A stretch of DNA of 64,000 bases from Terrimesophilobacter sp044464485 (GCA_044464485.1 JBIQLG010000004.1:124001-188000); one strand, 5' to 3'; shown: positions 8,450 through 17,185, counted from the first letter of the stretch. The notes: generated by a model not told the origin, from the letters alone. Program-made: numbers and translations.

Positions 8450-9352
8450 GTGACCCGTCTCAGCATCCCCAGTCCCGATCCCGCCTGGGCGCAGTTCCAA
8501 CTCGGCCCGTTCACGATTCACACGTACGCGCTGTGTCTGCTCGCGGGCATGATCGCTGCGGTCTTCATCACCCAGCGCCGGCTGAGTCGTCGTGGGGCGC
8601 AGGGCGGCGTCGTGCTCGACATCGTGATCTGGGCGATCCCCCTCGGTATCGTCGGCGCGCGCTTCTACCACGTCTTCACCCACGGCGGAGACTACTTCTA
8701 CCCCGGCGCAAACCTCTGGAATGTCTTCGCGATTTGGGACGGCGGCAACGCTTTGTACGGGTCCCTGCTGGGCGGGGCCGTCGGCGCGTGGATCGGATGT
8801 CGGCGCACGGGCATCAGGTTTTGGTCGTTCGCGGATGCTCTCGCCCCTGCCATGCTCGTCGCTCAGGCGATAGGCCGCCTGGGCAACTACTTCAACCATG
8901 AGCTGTTCGGGTTACCGACCACGCTCCCGTGGGGGCTTGAAATCCTGCCGACGGATGCCATGTTCCCGAAGGGATTACCCGCGGGCACCCTGTTCCACCC
9001 GCTGTTCCTCTACGAAATGATCTGGAACCTTATTGGAGTGGGCATCATCCTGTTGATTGAGCGGAAGCTTCGTCAGCGCGGAGACTGGCTTCGCTGGGGC
9101 CGCGCATTCGGCGTCTACCTCATCTGGTACGGACTCGGGCGCAGTTGGCTCGAGGCGATCCGCATCGATCCGACGAGCGATGCGCTGTTCGGGATTCCGG
9201 CGAACATCTGGGCGTCATTTGCCGCCATCGCCCTCGGAATCGTCCTGATCATCGTGCAGAGCCGCCGTCATCCTGAGCCCGAACTGAGCGTCTACCGCCC
9301 GGGTCGCGAGCCGGCCGACAAGGAGCTTGACCTGGACTATACACGCGTATAG
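8450..9352 (+). CDS. lgt: Prolipoprotein diacylglyceryl transferase
   Basis: An integral membrane enzyme of about 300 residues. It transfers diacylglycerol from phosphatidylglycerol to the lipobox cysteine of prolipoproteins, the first step of lipoprotein maturation. The sequence opens with SIPSPDPAWAQFQLG, has seven hydrophobic segments, and contains the Lgt signature QAIGRLGNYFNHELFG with its essential arginine. Later segments include WYGLGRSWLEAIRID. Three starts are possible: TTG 8441, ATG 8444 and GTG 8450. I prefer GTG 8450 because a TAGCAT -10-like box ends 8 bases before it. The stop codon lies inside the first palindrome of the downstream TetR operator. It is not linked here to other lipoprotein-processing genes. 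Confidence 0.95.
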   Translation: MTRLSIPSPDPAWAQFQLGPFTIHTYALCLLAGMIAAVFITQRRLSRRGAQGGVVLDIVIWAIPLGIVGARFYHVFTHGGDYFYPGANLWNVFAIWDGGNALYGSLLGGAVGAWIGCRRTGIRFWSFADALAPAMLVAQAIGRLGNYFNHELFGLPTTLPWGLEILPTDAMFPKGLPAGTLFHPLFLYEMIWNLIGVGIILLIERKLRQRGDWLRWGRAFGVYLIWYGLGRSWLEAIRIDPTSDALFGIPANIWASFAAIALGIVLIIVQSRRHPEPELSVYRPGREPADKELDLDYTRV

Positions 9353-9372
9353 TCTGCTATCCATGCGTATAG
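9327..9372 (+). promoter_or_regulatory. TetR operon promoter with two tandem 16-base operators
   Basis: Two inverted repeats occur 20 bases apart: CTATACACGCGTATAG (9337-9352) and CTATCCATGCGTATAG (9357-9372). The first overlaps the lgt stop codon and the second spans the ATG of the TetR gene. TTGACC (9327-9332) and TATAGT (9348-9353) resemble -35 and -10 boxes with a short 15-base spacer. The arrangement suits autorepression by two TetR dimers. The protein assignment is inferred from position. Confidence 0.6.
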
Positions 9373-10064
9373 CATCGGAGGTGCGCGAGGCCGATCTGAC
9401 GACGCGCGCGCGGATTCGCAACGCTGCAATCGAAGAGTTCGCGATTCAAGGCTTCGGTGCATCCGTGCGCGAGATTGCCTCTCGCGCGGGCGTGACAGCT
9501 GGGCTCATCACGCACCACTTCGGTTCCAAGGACAACCTCCGCGGCGAGTGCGACGCCGAAGTGATCCGCCAGTACCGCACCCTCAAAGGCGGTGGCGCAG
9601 CGATGTCGCCGGCGCAATCCATGGCGATGCTTGCGGAAATCGACGAATACGCTCCCATGTTCGTCTACATTCTCCGCAGCGTGCGCGATGGCGGCGCGGC
9701 AGGAATTCACTTCCTCGAACAGATGATTCAGGAGGCGATTGCTTTTTCCGCGGAAGGCGAAAAATCCGGAATTGTTCGACCGAGCCGAAACCCGGAAGCC
9801 CGCGCACGTTACCTCGTCACCTCGAGCCTGGGCGGCATTCTCCTCCAGCTCTCCCTTCACCCGAAACTGGACCTTGCGGAAGTTCGCGTCACGGTACGCA
9901 GAATCATCGACGAAATCACGCTACCCACTCTCGAGCTCTACACCGAAGGAGTTCTGACCGACCGCCGTTACCTCGACGAATACCTCCTCTACATCGGCGA
10001 CCCGCCCGGCACGGCCGAAACGAAGACCCCAAAGCCATCACAACCCATGGAGAAAACCACATGA
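9363..10064 (+). CDS. TetR-family transcriptional regulator of ABC exporter
   Basis: A 233-residue TetR regulator. The DNA-binding domain is TTRARIRNAAIEEFAIQGF..SVREIASRAGVTAGLITHHFGSKDNLR, with the HTH around residues 33-55. The all-helical ligand-binding C-terminus has little family-wide conservation. I chose ATG 9363; the longer frame from 9327 would start inside lgt. The second operator palindrome covers this start codon, so bound repressor would block both transcription and any leaderless initiation. The stop overlaps the ATPase start (ATGA at 10061-10064), so TetR, ATPase and permease form one coupled operon. The likely inducer is the exporter's substrate, which is unknown. Confidence 0.92.
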   Translation: MRIASEVREADLTTRARIRNAAIEEFAIQGFGASVREIASRAGVTAGLITHHFGSKDNLRGECDAEVIRQYRTLKGGGAAMSPAQSMAMLAEIDEYAPMFVYILRSVRDGGAAGIHFLEQMIQEAIAFSAEGEKSGIVRPSRNPEARARYLVTSSLGGILLQLSLHPKLDLAEVRVTVRRIIDEITLPTLELYTEGVLTDRRYLDEYLLYIGDPPGTAETKTPKPSQPMEKTT

Positions 10065-10993
10065 GCACCACATTTGCCGTCGAGACGGAAGCTCTCATCA
10101 AGAACTTCGGCTCGACGCGAGCCCTTGACGGACTCGATCTGCGCATCGAAACCGGAACTGTCGCCGGATTCCTCGGCCCCAACGGCTCGGGCAAGACGAC
10201 GACCATTCGGATCCTCCTCGGCCTGCTTCGGGCCGACGGCGGACGCGCAACCCTTCTCGGCGGAGACCCGTGGAAGGATGCCGTCGAGCTTCACCGCCGC
10301 ATCGCCTACGTCGCGGGCGACGTGACCCTGTGGCCGAGCCTCACCGGGGGCCAGGCCATTGACATCCTCGGCGCGCTCCGCGGCGACCTCGACCGCATCC
10401 GGGTCGAGACCTACCTCCAACGGTTCGACCTCGACCCGACCAAGAAGGCACGCAGCTACTCGAAAGGCAACCGTCAGAAGGTGGGGCTCGTTGCCGCGTT
10501 CGCGAGCCGCGCGGAGCTGCTGATCCTCGACGAGCCCACGAACGGGCTTGACCCGCTCATGGAGGGCGTGTTTACCGAGTGCGTCGCCGAAGCGAAGGCC
10601 GAAGGGCGCTCCGTGCTGCTGTCGAGCCATATTTTCGCAGAGGTGGAAAAGCTGTGTGACACGGTCACGATCATCAGGGATGGCCGCACGGTTGAAGCCG
10701 GCACACTCGCCGAACTTCGCCACCTGAAGCGGTCGACCATCACCGTAACCATGGATGGCGATCCGAGTTCTCTCGCGGCCGTCGAAGGAGTCAACGACTT
10801 TGTCGCGGATGGCGGGCACGCCACGTTCACCGTCGACGGCGCAGCCTTGCCCAAGGTTCTCGCCGCCATAGCGCCGCTGAAGCCCCGTGAGCTCATCTCC
10901 ACTCCCCCATCGCTCGAGGAGCTGTTCCTGCGCCACTACGGTGTTCACCCGGTCGACGCGGAGACCCGGGTTGCTCAGGCGGCACAGCGATGA
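10061..10993 (+). CDS. ABC exporter ATP-binding protein
   Basis: A 310-residue ATPase with Walker A GPNGSGKTT, signature-region YSKGNRQKVGL, Walker B LLILDEPTNGLDP and SSHIFAEVEKL. The signature is SKGNRQK rather than LSGGQ, a variant common in this family of actinobacterial multidrug exporters. The C-terminal 90 residues are a DrrA-like extension ending in PPSLEELFLRHYG. Start and stop both overlap neighbours by four bases, which ties it to the TetR regulator upstream and the large permease downstream. It should supply energy for export of an unknown compound. Confidence 0.92.
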   Translation: MSTTFAVETEALIKNFGSTRALDGLDLRIETGTVAGFLGPNGSGKTTTIRILLGLLRADGGRATLLGGDPWKDAVELHRRIAYVAGDVTLWPSLTGGQAIDILGALRGDLDRIRVETYLQRFDLDPTKKARSYSKGNRQKVGLVAAFASRAELLILDEPTNGLDPLMEGVFTECVAEAKAEGRSVLLSSHIFAEVEKLCDTVTIIRDGRTVEAGTLAELRHLKRSTITVTMDGDPSSLAAVEGVNDFVADGGHATFTVDGAALPKVLAAIAPLKPRELISTPPSLEELFLRHYGVHPVDAETRVAQAAQR

Positions 10994-12654
10994 GCACCGC
11001 AACCTCTCTTGAGACTCGGGGCACCACGTCACCGAAGGTATCCTCCAACCCGTTCCTCAACGCGGCAACCGGTTTCGGCATCATGGTGCGCTTCATCCTG
11101 CGCCGAAACTGGCTCCGGATGCTCATTTGGCTCGTCGTGCTTGCGGGAATGGTCGTGCTCGTGATCGACTCGCAGCGCGAGTTGTTCCCCACCCAGGCCG
11201 ATCGGGACGCCTACGCGCTCGTCGCCAACACTCCCGCGATCGCCGCGCTCACCGGCCTGCCATACGCCGCGGGAACGCTCGGCGGCATCCTCAACATCAA
11301 ACTGTGGATGACGATGGCAATCGCGCTGTCCTTCGCGGTCATTTTCATGGTGACGCGCAACGGTCGCGCGGAGGAAGAAGCCGGGCGTACGGAACTCTTG
11401 CGCGCGGGAGTGCTCGGAAACCACGCTTATTCACTGGCGAACTGGGCGGTCTTCTCCGCGTTCGCGGTGCTCGTCGGCCTCGCGAGCGCGGGAGCGGCAA
11501 TGAGCCAGAACCTCCCGCCCTATGGTGCTCTCGTCATGGGGGCATCCTTCACCGCTAGCGCGCTCGTGTTTCTGGGGGTCTCCGCTGTCACGGGCCAGTT
11601 GACGAGAACGAGCGGCGGGGCGAATGGGCTCGCATCCACCGTCCTGGGTATCAGCTATCTCGTGCGCGCTGTCGCCGACGTTCAGGGCGAGGGTGAAAAC
11701 GCGAGCTGGATCACCTGGCTCTCCCCCATCGGTTGGGCCCAGCAGTCGCGATCCTACGGCGACAACAACTGGTGGCCGCTCCTGCTGTGCCTCGGCGCCG
11801 CCGTCATCCTTGTGGTCGTGGCGCTCGCGCTCGAGCGCGGACGTGACCTCGGCGCCGGCCTCATCCCCGAGCGCATAGGGCCGCGCAGTGCTTCGAGAGC
11901 GCTTCGCACCCAGACCGGGTTGACTGTCCGGCTCCAGCGCGGATCGATAATCGGATGGACGCTCGGCATCGTCGTGTTCGCAACGTTCTTCGGAGGCGTT
12001 GCGACAGCCATGGCCGATCTGCTGTCCGGCGACAACCCGATCGCGCAAGGCTTTCTCGGCGGTTCGAAGGACGTGCTCGACGGTTTACTCGGTTTCTTCC
12101 TCATGGCAAATGCCTTGCTTGTCTCTGCGTTCGTGTTGCAAAGCACAGGCGCGATCCGTGCCGAAGAATCCGCTGGCCGCACCGAAATGCAGTGGTCATC
12201 GGCGATTTCGCGAATTCGGTGGGCGGCAGCTCGCATGGTCGTTCCTGCGGTCTGGTCGCTCGTATTGCTCGCTGTGAGCGGAGCGGCAATCGGAGTGACG
12301 TTCGGTGCGGCGGTCGGGCAACCTGATCAGGCGTGGCGATTCCTGGGCGCTTCAGTGACCTATTGGCCTTCCGCGCTTCTCGTGATCGGTGTGGTCGTCC
12401 TGTGCGCTGCAGCAATCCCCCGCGCTGCCGTGGCTATCACGTGGGCGTTGTACGGTATCGCCGTTGTTTTGTCGATGTTCGGTGACCTCTTCCGTTTGCC
12501 GGATTGGATCGTCGACAACACGCCCTTCACCGCGATTCCTCGCCTCGGAATGGACTTCAGCCTTGTGCCGCTCCTCGTGATCACGGCGCTTGCCGTGATC
12601 TCCGGAGGCATCGGTTTGTGGGTGCTGAAAAGCCGGGACATGACCAGCGCGTAG
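10990..12654 (+). CDS. ABC exporter permease, duplicated two-half type
   Basis: A 554-residue polytopic membrane protein with about twelve hydrophobic segments arranged as two similar halves of roughly 270 residues. Each half contains an ABC-2-like loop with Arg/Glu-rich text: NGRAEEEAGRTELLRAGVLG in the first and RAEESAGRTEMQWSSAISR in the second. The repeated RAEE(E/S)AGRTE motif marks internal duplication and fits the actinobacterial antibiotic-exporter permease family. With the preceding ATPase it would form an exporter in which one polypeptide supplies both membrane halves. Translation is coupled through the ATGA overlap at 10990-10993. The substrate is unknown. Confidence 0.88.
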   Translation: MSTATSLETRGTTSPKVSSNPFLNAATGFGIMVRFILRRNWLRMLIWLVVLAGMVVLVIDSQRELFPTQADRDAYALVANTPAIAALTGLPYAAGTLGGILNIKLWMTMAIALSFAVIFMVTRNGRAEEEAGRTELLRAGVLGNHAYSLANWAVFSAFAVLVGLASAGAAMSQNLPPYGALVMGASFTASALVFLGVSAVTGQLTRTSGGANGLASTVLGISYLVRAVADVQGEGENASWITWLSPIGWAQQSRSYGDNNWWPLLLCLGAAVILVVVALALERGRDLGAGLIPERIGPRSASRALRTQTGLTVRLQRGSIIGWTLGIVVFATFFGGVATAMADLLSGDNPIAQGFLGGSKDVLDGLLGFFLMANALLVSAFVLQSTGAIRAEESAGRTEMQWSSAISRIRWAAARMVVPAVWSLVLLAVSGAAIGVTFGAAVGQPDQAWRFLGASVTYWPSALLVIGVVVLCAAAIPRAAVAITWALYGIAVVLSMFGDLFRLPDWIVDNTPFTAIPRLGMDFSLVPLLVITALAVISGGIGLWVLKSRDMTSA

Positions 12655-12676
12655 CAAACTGGGGCAGGATGGCGGT

Positions 12677-14029
12677 ATGACTGCGCTTACCGCTCGTGAC
12701 ATCATCTCCGCTGTTCAATCCGGAAAGCAAAGCCCGGTTGACGTGGTGAAGGATGCCCTGCAGCGTATCCGGGAGAACGATGACCTGGGTGCGCTGCAGG
12801 AAGTCTTCACCGAGGAAGCCCTTGCCGAGGCAAAGGCGCTCGCGACGCGAAAAGACCTCGCCTCCTTGCCGCTTGCGGGTTTGCCGATTCTCATCAAGGA
12901 CACGATTCCGGTTGCCGGGCACCCCATGCGAATTGGTTCTTTAGCTACGAGCGCTGAGCCCGCCACGCATGATCACGAAATTGTCCGGCGGTTGCGCGGC
13001 GCTGGAGCCATCATTCTCGGCCTCACGACGGTGCCCGAACTGTGCGTGTTCGCGTCCACGGACTCGCCCGCGGGGACCACGCGCAACCCGTGGAATACCC
13101 AGCGCACGCCCGGTGGATCCTCTGGTGGCACGGGTGCCGCGGTCGCTGCGGGGATCGTGCCGGTCGCGCACGGGACGGATGGCATGGGCTCCATCCGCAT
13201 TCCGGCCGCCAACAACGGAGTTTTCGGCATCAAGCCCGGCCGGGGCGCAGTGCCCGCCGAACTTGGCGGAGACTCGTGGGGTGGCATGGCCGAGAACGGA
13301 CCTCTGGCTACCACGGTTGCAGATGCAGCGCTTGTTCTGTCCGTCATGGCCGGAAAGCCCGAGCTTGCGACAGTCGCGGAACCGTCAGCGCCGTTGCGCA
13401 TCGGAGTCGTTCCCGCGACGACATCCTTCCTGGTGCGCCTGGACCCGCGGTGGAAGAAGTCCCTCATGGACACCGCGGACGCCCTGCGCGACGCCGGTCA
13501 CACGGTTGAGGTCACGACGTTCCCCTACCCGGCCAACCCGATCCCCTTGTTCGCGAGATGGTTTGCCGGGGTTGCCCGGGATGCCGAGGGCCTCGACGAA
13601 TCAAGACTCCAACGTCGCACGCTTCGTCATGTGAAGCTCGGCCGGCGTGCCATCAGGAAAGGCTGGGTCAAGCAGCGCGACACAGACCGCCTCGAAGCGG
13701 ATGCGCGCGCGTTTTTCGCCGACCACGACATCCTGCTCACTCCCATGCTCGCTCGTGCAGCACCATTCGCTGCGCCGTGGCACCGTCGATCATGGCTGCG
13801 CAACATTTGGTCGAATCTGCAGTACGCGCCGTTCGCTGCGCCGTGGAACATGGTCGGCTGGCCTGCGGCATCCGTGCCCGCGGGATTCGACTCGAGTACG
13901 GGCATGCCGACCGCCGTGCAAGTCGTCGCCCCTCCCGGTGGTGAACCGCTCATCCTCAGCGTGGCGTCGCAGATAGAACGCGTGCGGCCGTGGCCTCGAA
14001 TCGCACCGGCGCGGGAAACGCTCAGCTGA
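12677..14029 (+). CDS. Amidase (amidase signature family)
   Basis: A 450-residue amidase-signature hydrolase. The Ser-cisSer-Lys triad is visible: Lys74 in ILIKDT, the glycine/serine loop TPGGSSGG (cis-Ser about 149) and the nucleophile Ser172 in DGMGSIRIPAA. A GatA role is unlikely because gatB and gatC are not nearby and the length is short for GatA, so a stand-alone amidase acting on small amides is more probable. The substrate cannot be named. The gene is 22 bases after the exporter permease on the same strand and may be read from the same transcript. Its 3' end overlaps the convergent thioesterase gene by 8 bases. Confidence 0.9.
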   Translation: MTALTARDIISAVQSGKQSPVDVVKDALQRIRENDDLGALQEVFTEEALAEAKALATRKDLASLPLAGLPILIKDTIPVAGHPMRIGSLATSAEPATHDHEIVRRLRGAGAIILGLTTVPELCVFASTDSPAGTTRNPWNTQRTPGGSSGGTGAAVAAGIVPVAHGTDGMGSIRIPAANNGVFGIKPGRGAVPAELGGDSWGGMAENGPLATTVADAALVLSVMAGKPELATVAEPSAPLRIGVVPATTSFLVRLDPRWKKSLMDTADALRDAGHTVEVTTFPYPANPIPLFARWFAGVARDAEGLDESRLQRRTLRHVKLGRRAIRKGWVKQRDTDRLEADARAFFADHDILLTPMLARAAPFAAPWHRRSWLRNIWSNLQYAPFAAPWNMVGWPAASVPAGFDSSTGMPTAVQVVAPPGGEPLILSVASQIERVRPWPRIAPARETLS

Positions 14030-14810
14030 GCGAACGAAGCGTAAGTATCTGTTCTGCGCGACCGAATGGCCCCGCCAGGTCGCACAGCACGGTGGACGTG
14101 AGCCCGATGCCGTCGCTTCCGAATGTGACCGAGTTTTGCAGACCAAGCCACTCGCCGTGCGGCTCGCGGTACAGGTGCAGCTGCAGGTCGACATTCGGGA
14201 ATGCATAACCGCCCGGCCCCGGCTCCACCCGCGTCGCAATCCCGTTGCTCGTGTCGGCGACCCCGATGAGCCTGGCGAGATCCGAGAACGGGCCGGGCGA
14301 GACGAGCGGATGCAGCGGTCTGATCCACGCGCGGCCGTGACCAGGCGCGTGGTCCGGAAGCGTTCGAATCTCGATCGAATGGATGTAGCCGCCCGGCCAT
14401 TCGCCGAGCGTGGTCGGCTTCGCTGATTCTGGCGGCCCGGACATCGGCTCGTCCTCGATGCCTTCCACCGCGCTCGTGTCCGAGAGTTGCAGCCGCCACG
14501 CGGTAGCCCGGACTGCCGTGCGACCGCCGGCAACAAGTTCAGCCTGGACGAGTTCGATGGTGCGGCCAGGGCGCAGCATGGTCGTGACCACCTCAAAGTC
14601 GCCATCCGGAATCAGGCCGAGAATGTCATAGCTGATGCGCGCCATCCGCAGGTCCTCGCGCGGTTGAAACTTTTCGAGGCTGTGCGCAAGGATCCCGGAC
14701 ACCGGTCCCATGTGCTGTTCGTGCGGGTTCCATGCGCCCTCAGTGTGCGCAGTGGCGGTGAAGCGCCCGTTTCCTTGGTCGACGTAATAGGGCTCGGATG
14801 CCGTGCTCAC
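14022..14810 (-). CDS. Acyl-CoA thioesterase-like double-hotdog protein
   Basis: A 262-residue protein of the TesB-like thioesterase superfamily. The N-terminal hotdog contains GAWNPHEQHMGPVSGILAHSLEKF and ISYDILGLIPDGDFEVVTTMLRPGRTIELVQAEL. The C-terminal hotdog contains AWIRPLHPLV and YAFPNVDLQLHLYREPHGEWLGLQNSVTF, where the D-x-Q-L-H and GEW segments match the family. It probably hydrolyses acyl-CoA thioesters of unknown chain length. Its start overlaps the stop of the ICMT-like gene (ATGA, 14807-14810), so the pair is cotranscribed. It converges on the amidase gene with overlapping ends. Confidence 0.82.
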   Translation of the reverse strand: MSTASEPYYVDQGNGRFTATAHTEGAWNPHEQHMGPVSGILAHSLEKFQPREDLRMARISYDILGLIPDGDFEVVTTMLRPGRTIELVQAELVAGGRTAVRATAWRLQLSDTSAVEGIEDEPMSGPPESAKPTTLGEWPGGYIHSIEIRTLPDHAPGHGRAWIRPLHPLVSPGPFSDLARLIGVADTSNGIATRVEPGPGGYAFPNVDLQLHLYREPHGEWLGLQNSVTFGSDGIGLTSTVLCDLAGPFGRAEQILTLRSLS

Positions 14811-15307
14811 TTGTGTTCCTCCGGTCTTGGTCGGCGCCAGCGTCCGATTCCGGGGATGAATCGACCCACGCGCTGCGCATACGCGGCGAATTCAGGGTGT
14901 CGTTTTGCGAGCATCCGTTCTTCCCACCGTGCCTTGAAGGCGAAAAGTATGACGAGGGCGATCCAGGTCGCCAGATGCCACCAGGAGGCCCCGAACACGA
15001 CGAGCCCGGCACCGGCAATCATGAGGCCTGTGTAGATCGGGTGGCGCATGATCCCGAAGGGACCGCGGATGACGAGGGCGGCGTGATCTTTCGGTATCGG
15101 GCTCGCGGTGAGCGACGATCCGAGGCTGAGCAACCCTCCCGAGGCGAGCATGAGTCCGACGAGAACGAGAACGCCGGTCACGGTGAGAACCGCGGGGTTC
15201 CGCGGCCACCATCGGCCGTACGGTTCGAGAATCAATGCTGCAAGCAGCAGAAGTTGCAGGATCACGAGACCCGCGGCACCTGCTCGTGTGGCGCCGCTCG
15301 TGCTCAT
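14807..15307 (-). CDS. Isoprenylcysteine carboxyl methyltransferase-like membrane protein
   Basis: A 166-residue membrane protein with four to five hydrophobic segments. The ICMT/PEMT-like methyltransferase core near the C-terminus is GPFGIMRHPIYTGLMI, followed by KARWEERMLAKRHPEFAAYAQRVGRFIPGIGRW. The RHPxY and E-E-R...P-x-x-Y features form the S-adenosylmethionine and active-site region in this family. Bacteria lack prenylated CaaX proteins, so the methyl acceptor is unknown; lipids or small isoprenoids are possible. It is translationally coupled to the thioesterase gene, which hints at a shared lipid-related function. Family assignment is firm and the substrate open. Confidence 0.88.
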   Translation of the reverse strand: MSTSGATRAGAAGLVILQLLLLAALILEPYGRWWPRNPAVLTVTGVLVLVGLMLASGGLLSLGSSLTASPIPKDHAALVIRGPFGIMRHPIYTGLMIAGAGLVVFGASWWHLATWIALVILFAFKARWEERMLAKRHPEFAAYAQRVGRFIPGIGRWRRPRPEEHK

Positions 15308-15329
15308 GACAGTCCCGCTTCGGTTCTGA

Positions 15330-15425
15330 CTACTTCGCGCGGATCAGTGCGACCGTCGCCATCACCCCGAGAGCAGTGACAATCAAACTGGTGACAACCA
15401 TGCCGGTGAGGATTAGAGATGCCAT
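15330..15425 (-). CDS. Small single-span membrane protein A (31 residues)
   Basis: A 32-codon frame reading ATG (15425) to TAG, encoding one hydrophobic helix and a positively charged end (IVTALGVMATVALIRAK at 15-31). I do not recognise a named family. The neighbouring frame at 15509-15601 encodes a protein with the same C-terminal pattern, which makes chance unlikely. A GATACT -10-like box ends 6 bases before the ATG, with no ribosome site, so the mRNA is probably leaderless. Predicted orientation by the positive-inside rule is C-terminus inside. Function is unknown. Confidence 0.55.
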   Translation of the reverse strand: MASLILTGMVVTSLIVTALGVMATVALIRAK

Positions 15426-15508
15426 GCCGCCAGTATCGCCCGGAAGTGCCAATAGGGCTAATCCGCGAGACGCGGGCACCGGGCGGTCGGTTCACGTGGA
15501 CTGAGATG

Positions 15509-15601
15509 TCAGTGAGACTTGACGAGCGCCACCAGTGCGAACACGCCGAGAATGGCGACGATGGTGCCGATGGTGAGGAGAACGTATTCAATCGGATGCA
15601 T
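15509..15601 (-). CDS. Small single-span membrane protein B (30 residues)
   Basis: A 31-codon frame from ATG 15601 to TGA. The product starts MHPIEYVLLTIG and ends IVAILGVFALVALVKSH, one transmembrane helix with a basic tail. Its last 17 residues align without gaps with those of protein A at 15330-15425 (I-V-x2-L-G-V-x-A-x-V-A-L-[IV]-[RK]). An ATACTGG sequence 6 bases before the start is shared with protein A. An in-frame ATG at 15640 would add 13 residues and is an alternative start. No family is recognised and no function is proposed. Confidence 0.55.
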   Translation of the reverse strand: MHPIEYVLLTIGTIVAILGVFALVALVKSH

Positions 15602-15742
15602 GGTTCCAGTATTCTCCTGATCCTCAGTGGCCGCCAACATCACCGCACCCTCGGTTTTTCGAACGCCGCTGGTCACGCGTCGATGACAGTCGCTGCGAAG
15701 TTGTTCATCGGGTGCTGGGACCGATGACCGAATGTCGGTGGC

Positions 15743-17149
15743 ATGGTGTTGGCTTTGAGTGTGGAAAGCATTCGAAGCGTACCGGTCGAGTCAGGGGTTC
15801 GGGATGAGCTCGCGGCTGGTTTCTTCGATGGGGTTCCGGAGGATTTTGGTCCGCCGCCGGAGGGTTTTGGTTCTGACGTCGATCGTGAGTTTGACGCGAT
15901 GGTGGACGCTTGGGTGGCGGAGCATGGCGAGTTTGACGAGGTGCGGGATTGCCTCGATTTGCTTGTTGCGACTCGTACGGTCATTGCGGCGATGCAGGCG
16001 CGTGAGCAGCGACTTCTTGCGCGGCTGGAGGAGCTAGCGCTCGCGTCGGCGGAGCCGGGTCGAAACAGTGATTCGCGTGAGATGGCGTGGCGTTCGATGG
16101 CGGCCGAGATTGCTATCGCCACGCGGCAGGCCGATCGCACGGTCCAGTCCATGATGGGGCGGGCCACCGAGCTTGTGTCGAAATTTCCCGTCACTCTTGA
16201 CGCGTTGGAACGGGGCCGCATTTCCATTGGTCATGCGCGCGTCATCGTCGAGAACGCTGCCGCTCTCGATGACACGCAGAGGGCGGAGTATGAGCGCGTC
16301 GCGGTCGAGTTGGCGGAGGAAACCACTCCCGGGAAGCTTGCCGCGGCTGCGAGAGTTCTGGGTGTTCGGATGGCGCCCCAGACTTTCGATGAGCGGCACG
16401 CGCAGGCGCGGGAGGCGCGTTCGGTAACCATTCGCGACCTTGACGACGGCATGTCCGAGTTGCTTCATCTGCTGCCCACGCCACTTGCCGCCGCAATTTT
16501 CGATCGACTGACCCGTCAGGCCAAAGCAGTCGAGGCGACAGGGGATCCGCGCACTCGCGACCAATTGCGATCGGACCTTGCCACCGATGTGCTGCTGACC
16601 GGCGAGCCCGCCTCGGGTGAGAGTGCACCGCACACTGCGGCTGAGGGCATCCGTGCGGAAGTATCCATCACCATTCCCGCCCTGACCCTTTTGGGAGTCG
16701 GCAGCGAACCTGCGACGATGACGGGTCGCGGCCCGATAGATTTCGGCACCGCTGCACGCCTCGCCTCGATGGCACCGGAAATCATCCGCATTCTCACGCA
16801 TCCCGTGACCGAGATGGTGGTTGCCGCAGACACGTATCGGCCATCTTCGAGTCTTCGTCGGTTTCTGGCCGCACGCGATAAACACTGTCAGTTCCCGATG
16901 TGCAATCGTGACGCGCGATGGTGCGATATCGACCATACGGTCGCGTGGGAAGACGGCGGGGAAACCATTCCGGGCAACCTCGCGTGCCTGTGCCGAGGCC
17001 ACCACAGTCTCAAACATCGAACCGGCTGGTCGGTGAAACACATTTCACCCGGAGTGCTCGAATGGACCACACCCCACGGCGAGATTGTCAAAAGCAAAGC
17101 GCCGCCAGGTCCGCGGTTCGAGTATCGGGAATCATCGCCGCCGTTCTGA
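15743..17149 (+). CDS. DUF222 / HNH endonuclease domain protein (13E12 repeat family)
   Basis: A 468-residue protein. The large N-terminal and middle part is DUF222: the RLEELALASAEPGR region, AAEIAIATRQADRTVQSMMGRA, and RISIGHARVIVENA. The C-terminal HNH nuclease domain, about 370-430, includes CQFPMCNRDARWCDIDHTVAWEDGG and NLACLCRGHHSLKHRTGW. The CxxxC, D-I-D-H and C-x-x-H-H residues form a zinc-bound beta-beta-alpha-metal site. Many near-identical copies occur per genome in actinobacteria, but their biological role is unresolved. No terminal repeats or transposase flank it. The first 300 bases use more G- and T-ending codons than neighbouring genes, a mild sign of separate history. Confidence 0.9.
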   Translation: MVLALSVESIRSVPVESGVRDELAAGFFDGVPEDFGPPPEGFGSDVDREFDAMVDAWVAEHGEFDEVRDCLDLLVATRTVIAAMQAREQRLLARLEELALASAEPGRNSDSREMAWRSMAAEIAIATRQADRTVQSMMGRATELVSKFPVTLDALERGRISIGHARVIVENAAALDDTQRAEYERVAVELAEETTPGKLAAAARVLGVRMAPQTFDERHAQAREARSVTIRDLDDGMSELLHLLPTPLAAAIFDRLTRQAKAVEATGDPRTRDQLRSDLATDVLLTGEPASGESAPHTAAEGIRAEVSITIPALTLLGVGSEPATMTGRGPIDFGTAARLASMAPEIIRILTHPVTEMVVAADTYRPSSSLRRFLAARDKHCQFPMCNRDARWCDIDHTVAWEDGGETIPGNLACLCRGHHSLKHRTGWSVKHISPGVLEWTTPHGEIVKSKAPPGPRFEYRESSPPF

Positions 17150-17185
17150 ACAATTAAGCATGCCGCCGGAGGCTTTGGCTCTGGA

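Noticed and set aside
12677..14029. Amidase considered as GatA of the tRNA amidotransferase
   Set aside because: gatB and gatC are not linked, and the length and C-terminal sequence fit a stand-alone amidase better.
15743..17149. DUF222/HNH gene considered as a mobile intron or homing element
   Set aside because: No terminal repeats, target duplication or disrupted host gene are visible, and these genes are ordinary multicopy chromosomal genes in this group.
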